Part shown: positions 49,985 through 59,762 of the stretch, in pieces
Numbering within the stretch: the first letter of the stretch is position 1
How the letters are laid out: each line of letters begins with the position of its first letter
Source: Terriglobia bacterium
GTDB taxonomy: Bacteria; Acidobacteriota; Terriglobia; Terriglobales; Acidobacteriaceae
Length of the DNA: 64,000 nt
NCBI GenBank assembly: GCA_020072645.1
Contig: JAIQGK010000003.1
Coordinates: 620,001-684,000 of the forward strand
Direction of reading: 5' to 3'
The notes under the pieces: model-generated
What the model saw: only the letters and a program-made list of their open reading frames with translations
Databases searched by the model: none
What the model was told of the DNA's origin: nothing
Translations under genes and position numbers: made by a program

Positions 49985-51583
49985 ATGGGCGGCGTAGACT
50001 TCGCCGATGGATCGCACAGCCGCTTCACTTCCGGCCCAGCGATTGTGCTCTATATCGTCGCTGCCAAGCTGTTGCTCCATTTGCTAATGGTTGCGCGTTA
50101 CGGCATTTTTCGCGATGAGATGTATTACCTGGCGTGCTCGCGGCACATGGCGTGGGGTTACGTTGACCATCCGCCGTTCACTGTGTGGATTGCGTGGTTT
50201 TCTCGCGTGGTGCTGGGAGATTCGCCGCTGGGCGTGCGCCTGATTCCGATTCTTGCCGGAGCAGCCGTAGTATGGCTTGCGGGCGCTTTGGCGCGGGAAA
50301 TGGGCGGCGGTCGGTTTGCCCAGGGCATGGCGGCGCTGGCTGTTTTCGTTGTTCCTCTTTATCTGGTGGCGCACACGTGGCTTACTGACAACGTATTTGA
50401 ACAGCTTATATGGATGGCCTGCATCTGGCTGGTGTTGAGAGCGATTAACACGGGCGACGCGCGTTACTGGCTCTGGTTCGGCGTGGTGGCCGGGCTGGGA
50501 TTTGAGAATAAATATTCCATCGCCTTCCTGCTGCTTGGGTTGCTGGTGGGTGTTGTGCTCACCCCGTATCGGCATTTCCTGAAGAGCCGTTATCTGTGGT
50601 TCGGGGTGCTGGCTTGCGCGCTGATCTCGCTGCCGAACCTGCTGTGGCAGGTGCACAATCACTTTCCATTCCTGGAACTGATGCACAACATCCGCATGAG
50701 CCAGCGCGACGTGGTGCGGGGGCCGGTGGCATTCATCATTGATCAGGCCATGGTCATGAATCCGATTCTTTTCCCTCTTTGGGTTGGCGGATTGGCATGG
50801 CTGTTCTTTGGTAAACATATTCAGTCTCCCGATTCGCGCAGCGACGAGTCGTCGCGTGATGCGGGGCGCTATCGGCTGTTTGGCTGGACTTACGTGGTAG
50901 TACTCACGGCGTTTATCGCGCTCAAGGCCAAAAACTATTACGTGGCTCCTATCTATCCGATTTTGTTTGCCGCCGGCGCAATTGGACTGGAGCGCATGGC
51001 TGCGGGGCGGCGGATGGGAACCTGGATGCGGAGCGCTTATGTCGCGGTGGTAATTGTTGTGGGCGCGTTGCTTATGCCGTTGTCTGTGCCGCTGCTCTCG
51101 CCGGAGAACTTTATCCGTTATGAAAATTCGCTTGGCCTGAAGCCGCCGGAAATCGAGCACCAGCAGAACGGCCCACTGCCGCAATGGTTTGCCGATGAGT
51201 TTGGCTGGCAGGAGATGGTGGAGAAGGTCGCGAAAGTTTACAACGGCCTGCCACCGGAGGAGCGCGCCCGCACGGCCATTTTTTCCAACGGCTGGGGTGA
51301 GGCGGCCGCGGTCGATTTTTACGGGCCGCGATATGGGCTGCCGCAGGCTATCAGCAAGCACAACAGTTACTGGATTTGGGGGCCGGGCAAGTATGACGGC
51401 AGCACCATGATTATTCTGCGCAGCAGCGGACGGAATGAGCCAAAGTTGTTTCAGAGTGTTGAAGTCGTGGGGCACGTGGAGCATCCGTACGCGCGCCGTG
51501 ACGAGTTCTTTGACATTTATCTTTGCCGCGGGCTGAAGGCGAACCTGCGGGATGCGTGGCCGAAATTGAAGGTCTTTGATTAG
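49985..51583 (+). CDS. GT39/PMT-type (ArnT-like) membrane glycosyltransferase
   Basis: 532 aa from ATG 49985. About 11-12 hydrophobic helices. The first periplasmic loop has FRDEMYYLACSRHMAWGYVD and HPP, the Asp-Glu catalytic signature of GT-C fold PMT_2 enzymes that transfer sugars from polyprenyl-phosphate. The last ~130 residues form a soluble domain (QWFADEFGWQEMVEKV). Acceptor unknown (lipid A, protein or polysaccharide). The upstream spacer contains GCGAATTAACGCGAATAGAC-type repeats. Confidence 0.88.
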   Translation: MGGVDFADGSHSRFTSGPAIVLYIVAAKLLLHLLMVARYGIFRDEMYYLACSRHMAWGYVDHPPFTVWIAWFSRVVLGDSPLGVRLIPILAGAAVVWLAGALAREMGGGRFAQGMAALAVFVVPLYLVAHTWLTDNVFEQLIWMACIWLVLRAINTGDARYWLWFGVVAGLGFENKYSIAFLLLGLLVGVVLTPYRHFLKSRYLWFGVLACALISLPNLLWQVHNHFPFLELMHNIRMSQRDVVRGPVAFIIDQAMVMNPILFPLWVGGLAWLFFGKHIQSPDSRSDESSRDAGRYRLFGWTYVVVLTAFIALKAKNYYVAPIYPILFAAGAIGLERMAAGRRMGTWMRSAYVAVVIVVGALLMPLSVPLLSPENFIRYENSLGLKPPEIEHQQNGPLPQWFADEFGWQEMVEKVAKVYNGLPPEERARTAIFSNGWGEAAAVDFYGPRYGLPQAISKHNSYWIWGPGKYDGSTMIILRSSGRNEPKLFQSVEVVGHVEHPYARRDEFFDIYLCRGLKANLRDAWPKLKVFD

Positions 51584-51590
51584 CGGTGAT

Positions 51591-52235
51591 TCATTCGTGC
51601 TCGATAATGTGTGCTGCGTCGCCCACGCGGATTTTGCCCGGAGTAATGATGGAGCTATCGAGCGCGGTGCTGCCATCGAGTTCACTGACGATGCGTAATA
51701 ACACAGATGGATCTTGTGCCTGCGTATCGGGATCAAAAGTGGTCATCACGCAGCGGTCGCGCAGTTTTTCCGCATGGATGCGCACGTCGCCAATGGCGAT
51801 GACGCGTCCCGGCCAGTTGCGTTCTTCGAGTTCAGGGACGTCGGCAAGAAGAATGTTGGGGCGCAGGCGGCGATGGTCAATGTTCAGGTAGCGCGCGGCG
51901 CCGTCGGTTGCGACTAGCAGTGGCAGAACATCAAAGGCCTGAGGCGCCAGGATGTGCTTAAGTGTCACCGCTTCGCCGGCAGCTTCGAGCACCAGTTCCA
52001 GGGCTTGAGATGAGTTCCATGGATGGCCGTTGACGGTCGGTACGCCCTCCGCGTTGATGGAGCCTTGTAGTCCGAGCAGCTTTGGCCGCGACCGCGAGGT
52101 CAGAAATCTTCCGTTGGTTCGGATCACCGCGATCTGGCGATCACCGGGAATTCCAAACTGGGTGATTTCTGTTTCGTTCAGCCGTTCGCCTTTGAGACTC
52201 TTGATCGGATATCGCCAGATTTCAGAGACATGCAT
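51591..52235 (-). CDS. MOSC-domain protein (YcbX-like)
   Basis: 214 aa. MOSC N-terminal beta-barrel (MHVSEIWRYPIKSLKGERLN, about 1-20; PGDRQIAVI; RSRPKLLGL) and MOSC core with RPNILLADVPELEERNWPGR and the conserved Cys in RDRCVMTTFDPDT (about 158-170). Proteins of this kind bind Mo-cofactor and reduce N-hydroxylated compounds. Without a C-terminal ferredoxin, an electron donor is needed. Convergent with the glycosyltransferase gene. Confidence 0.88.
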   Translation of the reverse strand: MHVSEIWRYPIKSLKGERLNETEITQFGIPGDRQIAVIRTNGRFLTSRSRPKLLGLQGSINAEGVPTVNGHPWNSSQALELVLEAAGEAVTLKHILAPQAFDVLPLLVATDGAARYLNIDHRRLRPNILLADVPELEERNWPGRVIAIGDVRIHAEKLRDRCVMTTFDPDTQAQDPSVLLRIVSELDGSTALDSSIITPGKIRVGDAAHIIEHE

Positions 52236-52360
52236 GTTTCATCAGATTGCCGTGAGCACCAGCGGGTTTCAGAGAATCGCGCGCAGAATTTATTTTGACA
52301 AGTCGAGTTGGCCGGAGCAGAATTCCCGAATCAACTTCAATGGTGGATCAGAAAAACGCG

Positions 52361-53046
52361 ATGAAATGTGTCCTGGTTGCGATCGTTCTATTGCTGTCAA
52401 GCGTTGCCCTAGTGGCACAAGCACCGGCTGCGGAAGAATCCCGGCCGGGAATCGCTGGTCATCACAATTGCAGAGCGTATTTTGGCGTGATGTGGCTCGA
52501 CGGAGTTCCTGCAGGACAAAGCGAGCAGGCGACGCACTATGGCCTAAGCGAACAACAATTTGAATGGTGGACGAGCGAGGGCTATTACAAGGACCAGGGG
52601 GTGTGTTATCTGCCGCAGGTACGAGAAGTGAGCGGCAAGATTGAAATTCAATGCCCAGGCTGTGCTGCGGATTGGGTTTCGCGGTTTCGCTGGGTGGTCT
52701 TCGAGCATATGGATGCTAAGGACAAACGGTCCAATGTGAGCGGTCAAATACTTACCGGGCAAATGGGGGAGCAGGGACCGCGAACAACAACCGTCCCAAC
52801 ACCTCAATAAGCGTCAGTGATCCTAAGAGCCGCGTGGATTACGAAGTTACGGTCGTAGGGACTGATGCGGCTGTGTATGCAGCCCATGACCCGATCCGGC
52901 CACCGACAGGGCAGGACCCCCAGCTGTTTTATTATTCTGAGGAAAAGGACAAATCAAGCAAAAATGCTGGAGCCCAGATTGCGAGCAACGATCGGGTTGT
53001 TCTCCAGGCCGCCGCTAAGTTCATCCTGAAAAATGTCAAACGATAG
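52361..53046 (+). pseudogene. Secreted hypothetical protein with a probable single-base frameshift
   Basis: From ATG 52361 (another at 52340) a signal peptide KCVLVAIVLLLSSVALVAQA is followed by a Cys-containing domain (HHNCRAYFGVMWLDG; GVCYLPQVREVSG; IQCPGCAADW) to TAA at 52810. Adding one G in the G5 run at 52765-52769 instead continues as MGGAGTANNNRPNTSISVSD then SRVDYEVTVVGTDAAVYAAH to TAG at 53046, joining the otherwise orphan second frame. Either a frameshift mutation or an assembly error. Function not recognised. Confidence 0.6.
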
Positions 53047-53052
53047 GATGCC

Positions 53053-53826
53053 TCAGGCTTTTGATCCGACCAGCACCGCTACCGGCAGGCTGTAATAGAT
53101 TGTTCCATCGGCCTGGCGAGTGTTGAGATCAAGCGTGTTGTCAGAGATCGATTCGGCATAAATCCTGCGCACGCGATCAGCGTCGCCTCCATTGGGAAAA
53201 GAGCGGGACATCAAATCTTCCAACTCGCCTTCCATGCGATAGCTGAAGACTTGCGGCCCTTCCAATCCGGCCTGCTGGAATAGTCCGCGCAGTTCGTCTA
53301 GAGGCATTGCGCGCACGTGAGAGGGATCGCGCAGCAACTCAGCGGCATTCAGCGCGTCGGCTTTTGCGGGTTGTGGAGCCATGTCCGCCACCACGATTTT
53401 TCCGTCGGCCTTGCATACTCGTTTCATTTCCTTGAGTGCCGCCAGCGGATTTTGCAGGTGATGGAAGACGAAACGCGAACTGACGATAGAAAACTGGTCT
53501 GGTTGAAAGGGAAGGGAATAGACATCGCCGGGCTGCCAGCTTACGTTCTTGAGACCTTGTTCCTGCTGCGTTTTGCGCGCCTGCTCCAGCATCGCCGGCG
53601 TCATGTCGATTCCTGTAGCGTGCTTTGCCACTTTGGCAAAAGCGCAGGCCAGCAGGCCCGGGCCGCAAGCCACGTCCAGGACTGTGTCATCCGGCCCAGC
53701 GCCGGCCCATTGCACAATGCGATCCAGCACTTCCTGGTTGCGGATGGGCGCAGCGGCGGCAAACGGCGCAGCCTGGCGCGTGAACTGGTCAAGGATGCGG
53801 GAATTGTGCGAGCCCATGGATTCCAT
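53053..53826 (-). CDS. UbiE/class I SAM-dependent methyltransferase
   Basis: 257 aa. Motif I VLDVACGPGLLACAFAKVA (about 49-67), acidic motif ATGIDMTPAMLEQAR (about 70-84), GDVYSLPFQPDQFSIVSSRF (about 99-118), and FHHLQNPLAALKEMKRVCKA. The LPF..F.. block is typical of small-molecule methyltransferases such as UbiE/COQ5. Substrate unknown. 39 bp from the amidase gene on the same strand; a short transcript of both is possible. Confidence 0.9.
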   Translation of the reverse strand: MESMGSHNSRILDQFTRQAAPFAAAAPIRNQEVLDRIVQWAGAGPDDTVLDVACGPGLLACAFAKVAKHATGIDMTPAMLEQARKTQQEQGLKNVSWQPGDVYSLPFQPDQFSIVSSRFVFHHLQNPLAALKEMKRVCKADGKIVVADMAPQPAKADALNAAELLRDPSHVRAMPLDELRGLFQQAGLEGPQVFSYRMEGELEDLMSRSFPNGGDADRVRRIYAESISDNTLDLNTRQADGTIYYSLPVAVLVGSKA

Positions 53827-53865
53827 GTTAATCCAGGTGCCACGTCATGGGGCAATCGACGGCTT

Positions 53866-55374
53866 TCATGCGTCTATTTTTGGCCGCTTCTTATGCCAGT
53901 CAGCCTGCTGCTCATAAGCTTGAGCCAGCCTCAGAACATTTGCTTCGGCCCACGGCGCTCCGCTGATCTGCATCCCGATTGGTAGTCCGGACTTGGTGAA
54001 TCCGCATGGAACAGAAATCGTCGGCAGTCCAAGAATGTTAAAAGGACGCGTATTGCGCAATGTAAGAATCTCCTTTGTGCGGAGATTGTCCATATCGGCC
54101 AGAAGTTCGGAAATAGTAAATGGAGGCACTGGAGTTGTGGGCGTGACCAGAAGATCCACGGTCTCAAACACTTTACGGATGTTGTGCCGATATTGGTCTA
54201 CCTGGCGTCTGGCCTGAATGTACGCGGCCGTGGTCACATCTTCGCCCGCGCGAATTCTCTTCAGCGTTTCGGGCTGGTAAAGTTCCGGATTCTTTTTGAC
54301 GTTTTCCGCGTGATAAGCGTAGGCCTCCGCTCGCAGAATCGTAGTGTCATTGCTGGCCGGCATTTCAATATCGCGTAAGCTTGCGGCCAGTTTGCCGATC
54401 ACTTTGAGCGCGGCATTCATGGCGCTCTCAATCTCAGGGTGCAGCCCTTCATAAAAATATGCGCGCGGCACTCCGACACGCAGCCGTTCGGTTTGCGTAA
54501 GTGCCGCGGTGTAATCATGTACTGGCTGATCTGCGCTGTTGGCATCGTCAGGATCGTAGCCTGCCAGCACTTGCAGCATAGCTGCCGCATCGACCACGCT
54601 GCGGGTCATGGGACCAACGTGGTCATAAAGCCAGGAGAGAGGAATCACGCCCCGGGTGCTCACGCGTCCATAGGTTGGTTTCAATCCCACGGTTCCGCAA
54701 TATGCTGACGGCTGGCGAATGGAGCCGCCAGTATCCGACCCTACCGAGCCATAACAAAGACCGGCAGCCATTGCCACGGCTGAGCCTGAAGATGAACCTC
54801 CAGCCTCGTGGTCGAGCGACCAGGGATTGTGCACCGGCCCGTAATAGCTGATGACCGTGCTGCCGCCATAGGCGAACTCATGCATGTTCAGCTTGCCCAG
54901 CAGCACGGCGCCCGCATCTTTCAGCCGCCGCACAATTTCGCCATCCTGTGTGGGAACTCTGTCTTTGAATAGTTCGCTGGCTGCTGTGGTGCGAACTCCG
55001 GCAGTATCAAACAGGTCTTTGAGCGCTATGGGAACGCCGTGCAGCGGTCCACGCCAGTGGCCGCGCTGGATTTCAGTTTCCGCTTCATGCGCCCGTGCCA
55101 GGGCTGACTCCGCCGTGACTGTGATAAATGCATTCAGGCTTGGATTGAGCCGTTCAATGCGGTTCAGGCACGCTTGCGTCAGTTCGACAGGAGAAAGTTT
55201 TTTCGCGCGAACCTGTTGCCCTGCCTCGACGAGCGTCAGTTGCGGAAGCTCTACTTGGGGTGGAGCTTTCGCCAGCACGGCATTCCCTATGCCGCTCGCC
55301 AAAGTCACGGCCGTGGCTGAAAGTCCTTGAACAAAGCTTCTGCGGGAGCAGCCAAGATCATCTTTCTCGGACAT
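53866..55374 (-). CDS. Amidase-signature enzyme with Tat-type leader
   Basis: 502 aa from ATG 55374. MSEKDDLGCSRRSFVQGLSA carries the SRRSFV twin-arginine motif followed by a hydrophobic stretch, predicting folded export. The amidase signature triad is visible: Lys in IALKDLFDTAG (about 115), Ser in GGSSSGSAVAMAAGL (about 190-204), and nucleophile Ser in SDTGGSIRQPSAYCG (about 211-225). Cleaves amides or esters in the periplasm; too divergent for a GatA assignment. An earlier in-frame ATG at 55515 would mask the leader. Confidence 0.9.
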   Translation of the reverse strand: MSEKDDLGCSRRSFVQGLSATAVTLASGIGNAVLAKAPPQVELPQLTLVEAGQQVRAKKLSPVELTQACLNRIERLNPSLNAFITVTAESALARAHEAETEIQRGHWRGPLHGVPIALKDLFDTAGVRTTAASELFKDRVPTQDGEIVRRLKDAGAVLLGKLNMHEFAYGGSTVISYYGPVHNPWSLDHEAGGSSSGSAVAMAAGLCYGSVGSDTGGSIRQPSAYCGTVGLKPTYGRVSTRGVIPLSWLYDHVGPMTRSVVDAAAMLQVLAGYDPDDANSADQPVHDYTAALTQTERLRVGVPRAYFYEGLHPEIESAMNAALKVIGKLAASLRDIEMPASNDTTILRAEAYAYHAENVKKNPELYQPETLKRIRAGEDVTTAAYIQARRQVDQYRHNIRKVFETVDLLVTPTTPVPPFTISELLADMDNLRTKEILTLRNTRPFNILGLPTISVPCGFTKSGLPIGMQISGAPWAEANVLRLAQAYEQQADWHKKRPKIDA

Positions 55375-55597
55375 GCTGGGATTATAGATTTCAAATATCG
55401 AATTGGAAATTTGAAAATCGTGCGGACCTGAAGAGTGTTCGTGACCAGAAAAAGAGTCGTGCCACCAAAAGGCCAAATAAAGTCCGGCTTCAGCCGATGC
55501 GTTTTGCGGCTGCAAATCTTGCGCGATTTACGCGTAAAAATCAAAGGCCAGCGGCTTCACCGGATTCTGTCCGTTTTAACGGTATGGCTGATGATCG

Positions 55598-56026
55598 TTA
55601 GCGTGCAGAAAGTGCTCCGCTTTCCTCCAGGGCTCCGTACAGGTCAGATACAACCCAGCGCTCCATCAGCTTGCCGCGCTCCATCCGGTAGATGGCGATG
55701 CCCTTAAGCGTGATCGGCTTCCCGGTAGGAGCGATGCCGCGGAAGGCGCCCTTGTGTGTTCCAAGGAGTCTCCACCGGACCACAACCCTGTCACCTTCTG
55801 CGATCAGATCATCGACTTCGTATCGGGCGTCGGGTAACGCAGACCGGATGGCAGAATAGTAGTCACGGAACGCCTTGGGACCGGTCGGGCCGCCTTCCGG
55901 CCAATCGTGGGATGTGAACTGTGGTGATATAACCTCATCGGCCAGCGCCATATTCCAGTTGCCGTAAACCTCTTTGTAGAACCGGCGGACAAGTTCTTTG
56001 TTTGCGGCTGCGATTTCATGAGTCAT
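55598..56026 (-). CDS. SnoaL-like ester cyclase/polyketide cyclase family protein
   Basis: 142 aa NTF2-fold protein: NKELVRRFYKEVYGNWNMAL (about 9-28), PQFTSHDWPEGG, FRDYYSAIRSALPDARYEVD (about 52-71) and VVVRWRLLGTHKGAFRGIAP. Matches the SnoaL-like family of cyclases and related proteins of unknown substrate. Stand-alone; no polyketide genes nearby. Confidence 0.88.
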   Translation of the reverse strand: MTHEIAAANKELVRRFYKEVYGNWNMALADEVISPQFTSHDWPEGGPTGPKAFRDYYSAIRSALPDARYEVDDLIAEGDRVVVRWRLLGTHKGAFRGIAPTGKPITLKGIAIYRMERGKLMERWVVSDLYGALEESGALSAR

Positions 56027-56316
56027 CAGTATCTCCTTTCGTTGAACTATGAAAGTGACGAACGCTTAACTTCTTCGGCAAAGAGTTCAGTCGATACTTG
56101 AAGCACGATCAGCGCCAAAGCCGCGGCACTCGAGAAATCATCAGTCAAACCACCTGCCCATGTATTCGATACATTTCACCGTGAATTCTTTACATTTTAG
56201 TCTCTCAACCGGCGTCCAATGCGGTGAATTCCTCTCCTTATTCGAGCTTTGCAGCCTTTTTTCAGGCTTTCAGCATCCTTCCCATCCGCCGCGCATCCAT
56301 TTAAAATAGAGGTGTC

Positions 56317-56913
56317 ATGAGCGATCACCTAGTCGATCCAAAAGTCGAGCGCGAATTGGTTACCAAACGCTTTGAGAACACCGCAGGCAACCCTGACGAT
56401 GCCCAGCATCTGAAGAATGTGCTGTTTGGCAATGAGCAGCCGCAGGGCGTGATCCTTACCTCGCTCGATAACGTAGTGAACTGGATGCGGAAAAGCTCCA
56501 TCTGGCCCATGACGTTTGGCCTGGCCTGCTGCGCCATTGAGATGATGGCCATGGGCGCGTCGCGTTTCGACGTTGCCCGCTTTGGCGCTGAGGTGTTTCG
56601 CCCCTCGCCCCGCCAGTCTGACCTGATGATTATCGCGGGGCGCGTATCGCAAAAGATGGCACCGGTGATCCGCCAGCTCTGGGAACAGATGCCTGAACCC
56701 AAATGGGTGATCTCCATGGGTGCTTGCGCCACTTCAGGCGGCGTGTTCAACAATTACGCGCTGGTGCAGGGCGTGAATCAGGTGATCCCCGTCGATATCT
56801 ACGTGCCCGGCTGCCCGCCGCGGCCTGAGCAGTTGATTTATGCCATCACGCTGCTGCAGGAAAAAATCCAGAAAGAGCGCGGAACGTTTAAGCGGGCGTT
56901 GAATTTGGCGTAG
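56317..56913 (+). CDS. nuoB: NADH-quinone oxidoreductase subunit B, solitary
   Basis: 198 aa. Contains the four Cys ligands of cluster N2: Cys71-Cys72 ([17 protein letters not shown]), Cys137 ([10 protein letters not shown]) and Cys166 ([11 protein letters not shown]). GAGGTG before ATG is a good ribosome-binding site. In most genomes nuoB sits in the nuoA-N operon; here no other nuo gene is visible within 7 kb on either side. Either a detached complex I subunit or part of a split operon. Confidence 0.95.
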   Translation: MSDHLVDPKVERELVTKRFENTAGNPDDAQHLKNVLFGNEQPQGVILTSLDNVVNWMRKSSIWPMTFGLACCAIEMMAMGASRFDVARFGAEVFRPSPRQSDLMIIAGRVSQKMAPVIRQLWEQMPEPKWVISMGACATSGGVFNNYALVQGVNQVIPVDIYVPGCPPRPEQLIYAITLLQEKIQKERGTFKRALNLA

Positions 56914-57014
56914 AGAACCAGCCGTTGGCTTTTAGCCGCTAGCTTTTAGCCTTGTCTCGGAGACGGACACTTCGTCAATCATGTGATCATCTGACGCGGT
57001 AAGATCATTCGCGA

Positions 57015-57667
57015 ATGCTTCCTGAAATCTCTATCCATCCTGCGCTGAAGGTGCTTGCGCCCGATCTTGCGCTGGGCTGCATCTCGGCTCGCGTATCTGT
57101 CGAAAAACATAACGAAGCCCTCTGGCACGAAATCGACCAGCATCTCGCTCACCTGGTCGCCACCATCAAACCTGAACAGATCAATACGGTCCAACAGATT
57201 GCTGCCATGCGAAGTGCGTACAAGGCGCTGGGCAAAGATCCTTCGCGTTATCGCGGATCGGCGGAAGCACTTTTGCGCCGCGTGCTTTCCGGCAAAGGGC
57301 TGTACCAGATCAACAGGACATCGACAATCTGGTTTCGCTGGAATCTCTGAATTCGGCAGGCACATACGATCTCGGAAAGATCACGCCGCCGATCGAACTC
57401 CGCATCGGGATCGCTGGTGAAAGCTATAAAGGAATCGGCAAAGGCCTGATCAACATTGAAAGCTTGCCGGTCTTTGCCGACGCCACAGGCCCTTTCGGCA
57501 GCCCCACCAGCGACTCTGAACGAGCAATGGTCACGCTGCAAACTCAAAAGGTCCTGATGGTTGTGTTTTCCTTTACAGGTCCTGAAGGGCTTGAACGCTG
57601 GATAAATCGCGCCAGTGAACTCCTTCGCCGCTACTGCAGTGGTGAAGAAATTGAAACTCTCTTGTGA
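57015..57667 (+). pseudogene. Stand-alone B3/B4-domain protein with frameshift
   Basis: Frame one (57015-57350) reads LAPDLALGCISARVSVEKHN, MRSAYKALGKDPSRYRGSAE, ALLRRVLSGKGLYQIN, the B3/B4 (PheT-like tRNA-editing) domain. It then ends out of frame, while a -1 frame continues DIDNLVSLESLNSAGTYDLG through VFADATGPFGSPTSDSERAM to TGA 57667. A one-base loss near 57315-57322 explains both parts. Related proteins are thought to hydrolyse misacylated tRNA. Inactive unless the shift is a sequencing error. Confidence 0.75.
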
Positions 57668-57690
57668 CCTGATTTCCCCGGCTTCCGCGC

Positions 57691-58446
57691 TTACGTGCCT
57701 GAAACTTTATGCGCGGCCATGGCCTTCTTGATAAATGCCTCCACATCGTCGCTCCATGGCTTCTTAAAGCTGGCGGGCCAGCCTCCCGGATCAGCGTAGA
57801 GCTTGTTCAGGCCTTTCTGCACTTCAGGATCGCCGCCGGTAAAGCCGCGAGCAAAGCTTGACCAGCGCTCCGCCAGCTTGCGTGCGTTGGCGCTGCCCGG
57901 ATCCTCATGGCTGGTGATGGCTGATTCAATGTCGCGGATCAGGTCATTCCAATCCTGCGCGACCTTGGCCTGCATTTCCGGAGTAAAGGTTTTTGCGCGC
58001 TCCGCGATTTTTGCCTGCGCTTCTTCGCTGTAATATTTTTTTGTCCATTCCATGGCGTTTTGCCTTTCCATTACCTCAATGATTTTTTTCAAGGCCGCCA
58101 GATCGGGGGCGCGGTTGGACTTAAGCGAACGTTCCGCTTCTTCAATGGCCTGAATGGCGGCCTCCAGTTGCAGACGTTTTTCCAGCAGCAGCCGGCGTTG
58201 CAGCCGGAGAGTCGCTGCCAGGTCCAGGTCGCTCCCATCGAGCAGGTCCTTGATTTGCCTGAGCGGCAGGCCGATGAACTTGAGCGTAACGATCTGCTGC
58301 AGTCGCGCAAAGTCGCCATCGCCATACAGGCGATAGCCGGCTTCCGTGCGTCCGCTGGGCTTGAGCAGCCCCAGACGGTCGTAATGGTGCAATGTCCGCA
58401 CCGTTACTCCCGCTTTGTCGGCAAAATCGCTTACCCGGTACATCAA
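57691..58446 (-). CDS. MerR-family regulator with TipAS-like effector domain
   Basis: 251 aa. Winged-helix N-terminus (YRVSDFADKAGVTVRTLHHY, about 3-22; DRLGLLKPSGRTEAGYRLYG), a long coiled-coil helix (about 75-125), then an antibiotic-sensing TipAS-like domain (WTKKYYSEEAQAKIAERAKT; about 135-250). TipA-type proteins activate resistance genes on binding peptide antibiotics. Its target is not evident. The start may use Met1 or Met2. Confidence 0.9.
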   Translation of the reverse strand: MMYRVSDFADKAGVTVRTLHHYDRLGLLKPSGRTEAGYRLYGDGDFARLQQIVTLKFIGLPLRQIKDLLDGSDLDLAATLRLQRRLLLEKRLQLEAAIQAIEEAERSLKSNRAPDLAALKKIIEVMERQNAMEWTKKYYSEEAQAKIAERAKTFTPEMQAKVAQDWNDLIRDIESAITSHEDPGSANARKLAERWSSFARGFTGGDPEVQKGLNKLYADPGGWPASFKKPWSDDVEAFIKKAMAAHKVSGT

Positions 58447-58499
58447 TCTGCCCTCCAGGGCATAGTGGGGTATGACGTAAGGTCAGGCGCAAGGGAAAT

Positions 58500-58665
58500 C
58501 AGCAAATAGCAATTGGCAACTGGCAATTGGTCAAACCTATTCACCGCAGAGGGCGCGAAGGACGCGAAGGTAGATCGTTCCAAATGCTTTTGCGTCCGTT
58601 GCGGCAAATTCCTGATTCCCGACGATAATCAGGCCAATTGCTAACTGCCAATTGCCAAATGCTCT
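58500..58665. repeat. Inverted composite repeat
   Basis: AGCAATTGGCAACTGGCAAT (about 58508) and ACCGCAGAGGGCGCGAAGGA (about 58543) are mirrored to the right by GCGTCCGTTGCGGCAAATTC (about 58592) and CCAATTGCTAACTGCCAATT (about 58633). Same repeat families as 3612-3690. Sits just upstream of the beta-propeller gene. Confidence 0.6.
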
Positions 58666-58727
58666 TCGGGCATCAGAACACCAGCTACTTGCATCCAACC
58701 ACCTTTACGGCAGGTCCCTGTCCCCCT

Positions 58728-59762
58728 ATGCGGAATATCAAGTTTATTCTTTTAGTCACGTTGCTAAGCGGCTCCATGTTTGGGCTGGCGGCCAAGTTGC
58801 GCCAGGTGGCGCTGATCGATCTGCCGGGAAGCCCGGGCTTTAGCCAGGTCACCATGGCCAATGGCCAGGTCGTAATTACCCGTCCGGGGACAAATACCAT
58901 TGAAGTTTTCAGTCCGGTAAAGCGCCGCATTGTCGCCCGTATCTCGCAGATCAGCGATCCGCGCGGAATCACCGTGGACAACGATTCCGGCACCATGTAC
59001 GTGGCGCTGGCCGGCAACAACAGCATCGCCGTGGTGGACACGCGCAACTGGAGCGTGGAAAAAGTGATACCGGTGCAGCATCGCCCGGAAAAGCTTTTAT
59101 GGGTGCCGCAGACAAAAACTCTTTATGCCACCAGTGTGCTGGACCGCACGCTGAGCATTATCGATCTTCGCCTTTCGGCGGAAACGCACGTGCTGGAGCT
59201 GAACGCGCTGCCGCAGGACATGCTGTATGACGGTGCTCGCCAGATTTTGCTCCTGACCTTGCAGGACCTTGGGCAGATCGCGTCCATTGATCACAGCAAC
59301 AAGATTATTGGCCGCTACAAAGTTGTCGCTTCAGAACCCACGGGACTGGCGCTCGATGAGCAGCGCCGCCGGCTTTATGTTGCCGTGCGCTATGCCGTTC
59401 TTGCTCTCAACGCCGATACCGGCGCTGAACTAGCGCGCATCCCTGCCCCGGGCGGAACGGACGCGCTGGTACTCGATCCGGGCGGCAATCTGCTCTATGC
59501 CGCGGCTGGCGATGGCTCCGTGCTGGCCATCGATCTCAATCGCAATGTGGTGGACCACGAACTGCCTACGGACGTGAAGGGTTACAGCATCGCGTATGAT
59601 CCCGCGCACAAGATGATCTTTCTTCCCGGCGGACGTGAAGGCCGGTCCAAGATGGTGATCCTGAGCCCTTCAGGCGTGACAGAAACAAACCGTTTGCAGA
59701 ACGCCGCCAGCCCAGTTGAGGCTACACCGCAGAGCGCCGCACAGACTGCAATGAAGAAGTAA
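58728..59762 (+). CDS. Secreted YncE/SMP-30-like beta-propeller protein
   Basis: 344 aa from ATG 58728. Signal peptide MRNIKFILLVTLLSGSMFGL then repeated YVTN-like blades: GTMYVALAGNNSIAVVDTRN (about 85-104), KTLYATSVLDRTLSIIDLRL (about 125-144), RLYVAVRYAVLALNADTGAE, NLLYAAAGDGSVLAIDLNRN. A seven-bladed propeller is likely; related proteins bind or sense DNA or ligands in the periplasm. C-terminal tail is Ala/Pro/Gln-rich. No obvious partner. Confidence 0.82.
   Translation: MRNIKFILLVTLLSGSMFGLAAKLRQVALIDLPGSPGFSQVTMANGQVVITRPGTNTIEVFSPVKRRIVARISQISDPRGITVDNDSGTMYVALAGNNSIAVVDTRNWSVEKVIPVQHRPEKLLWVPQTKTLYATSVLDRTLSIIDLRLSAETHVLELNALPQDMLYDGARQILLLTLQDLGQIASIDHSNKIIGRYKVVASEPTGLALDEQRRRLYVAVRYAVLALNADTGAELARIPAPGGTDALVLDPGGNLLYAAAGDGSVLAIDLNRNVVDHELPTDVKGYSIAYDPAHKMIFLPGGREGRSKMVILSPSGVTETNRLQNAASPVEATPQSAAQTAMKK

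Noticed and set aside
50084-51736. 550-aa open frame on the minus strand
   Set aside because: Antisense to the PMT-type glycosyltransferase; rich in Arg, His and Gln and without any family motif.
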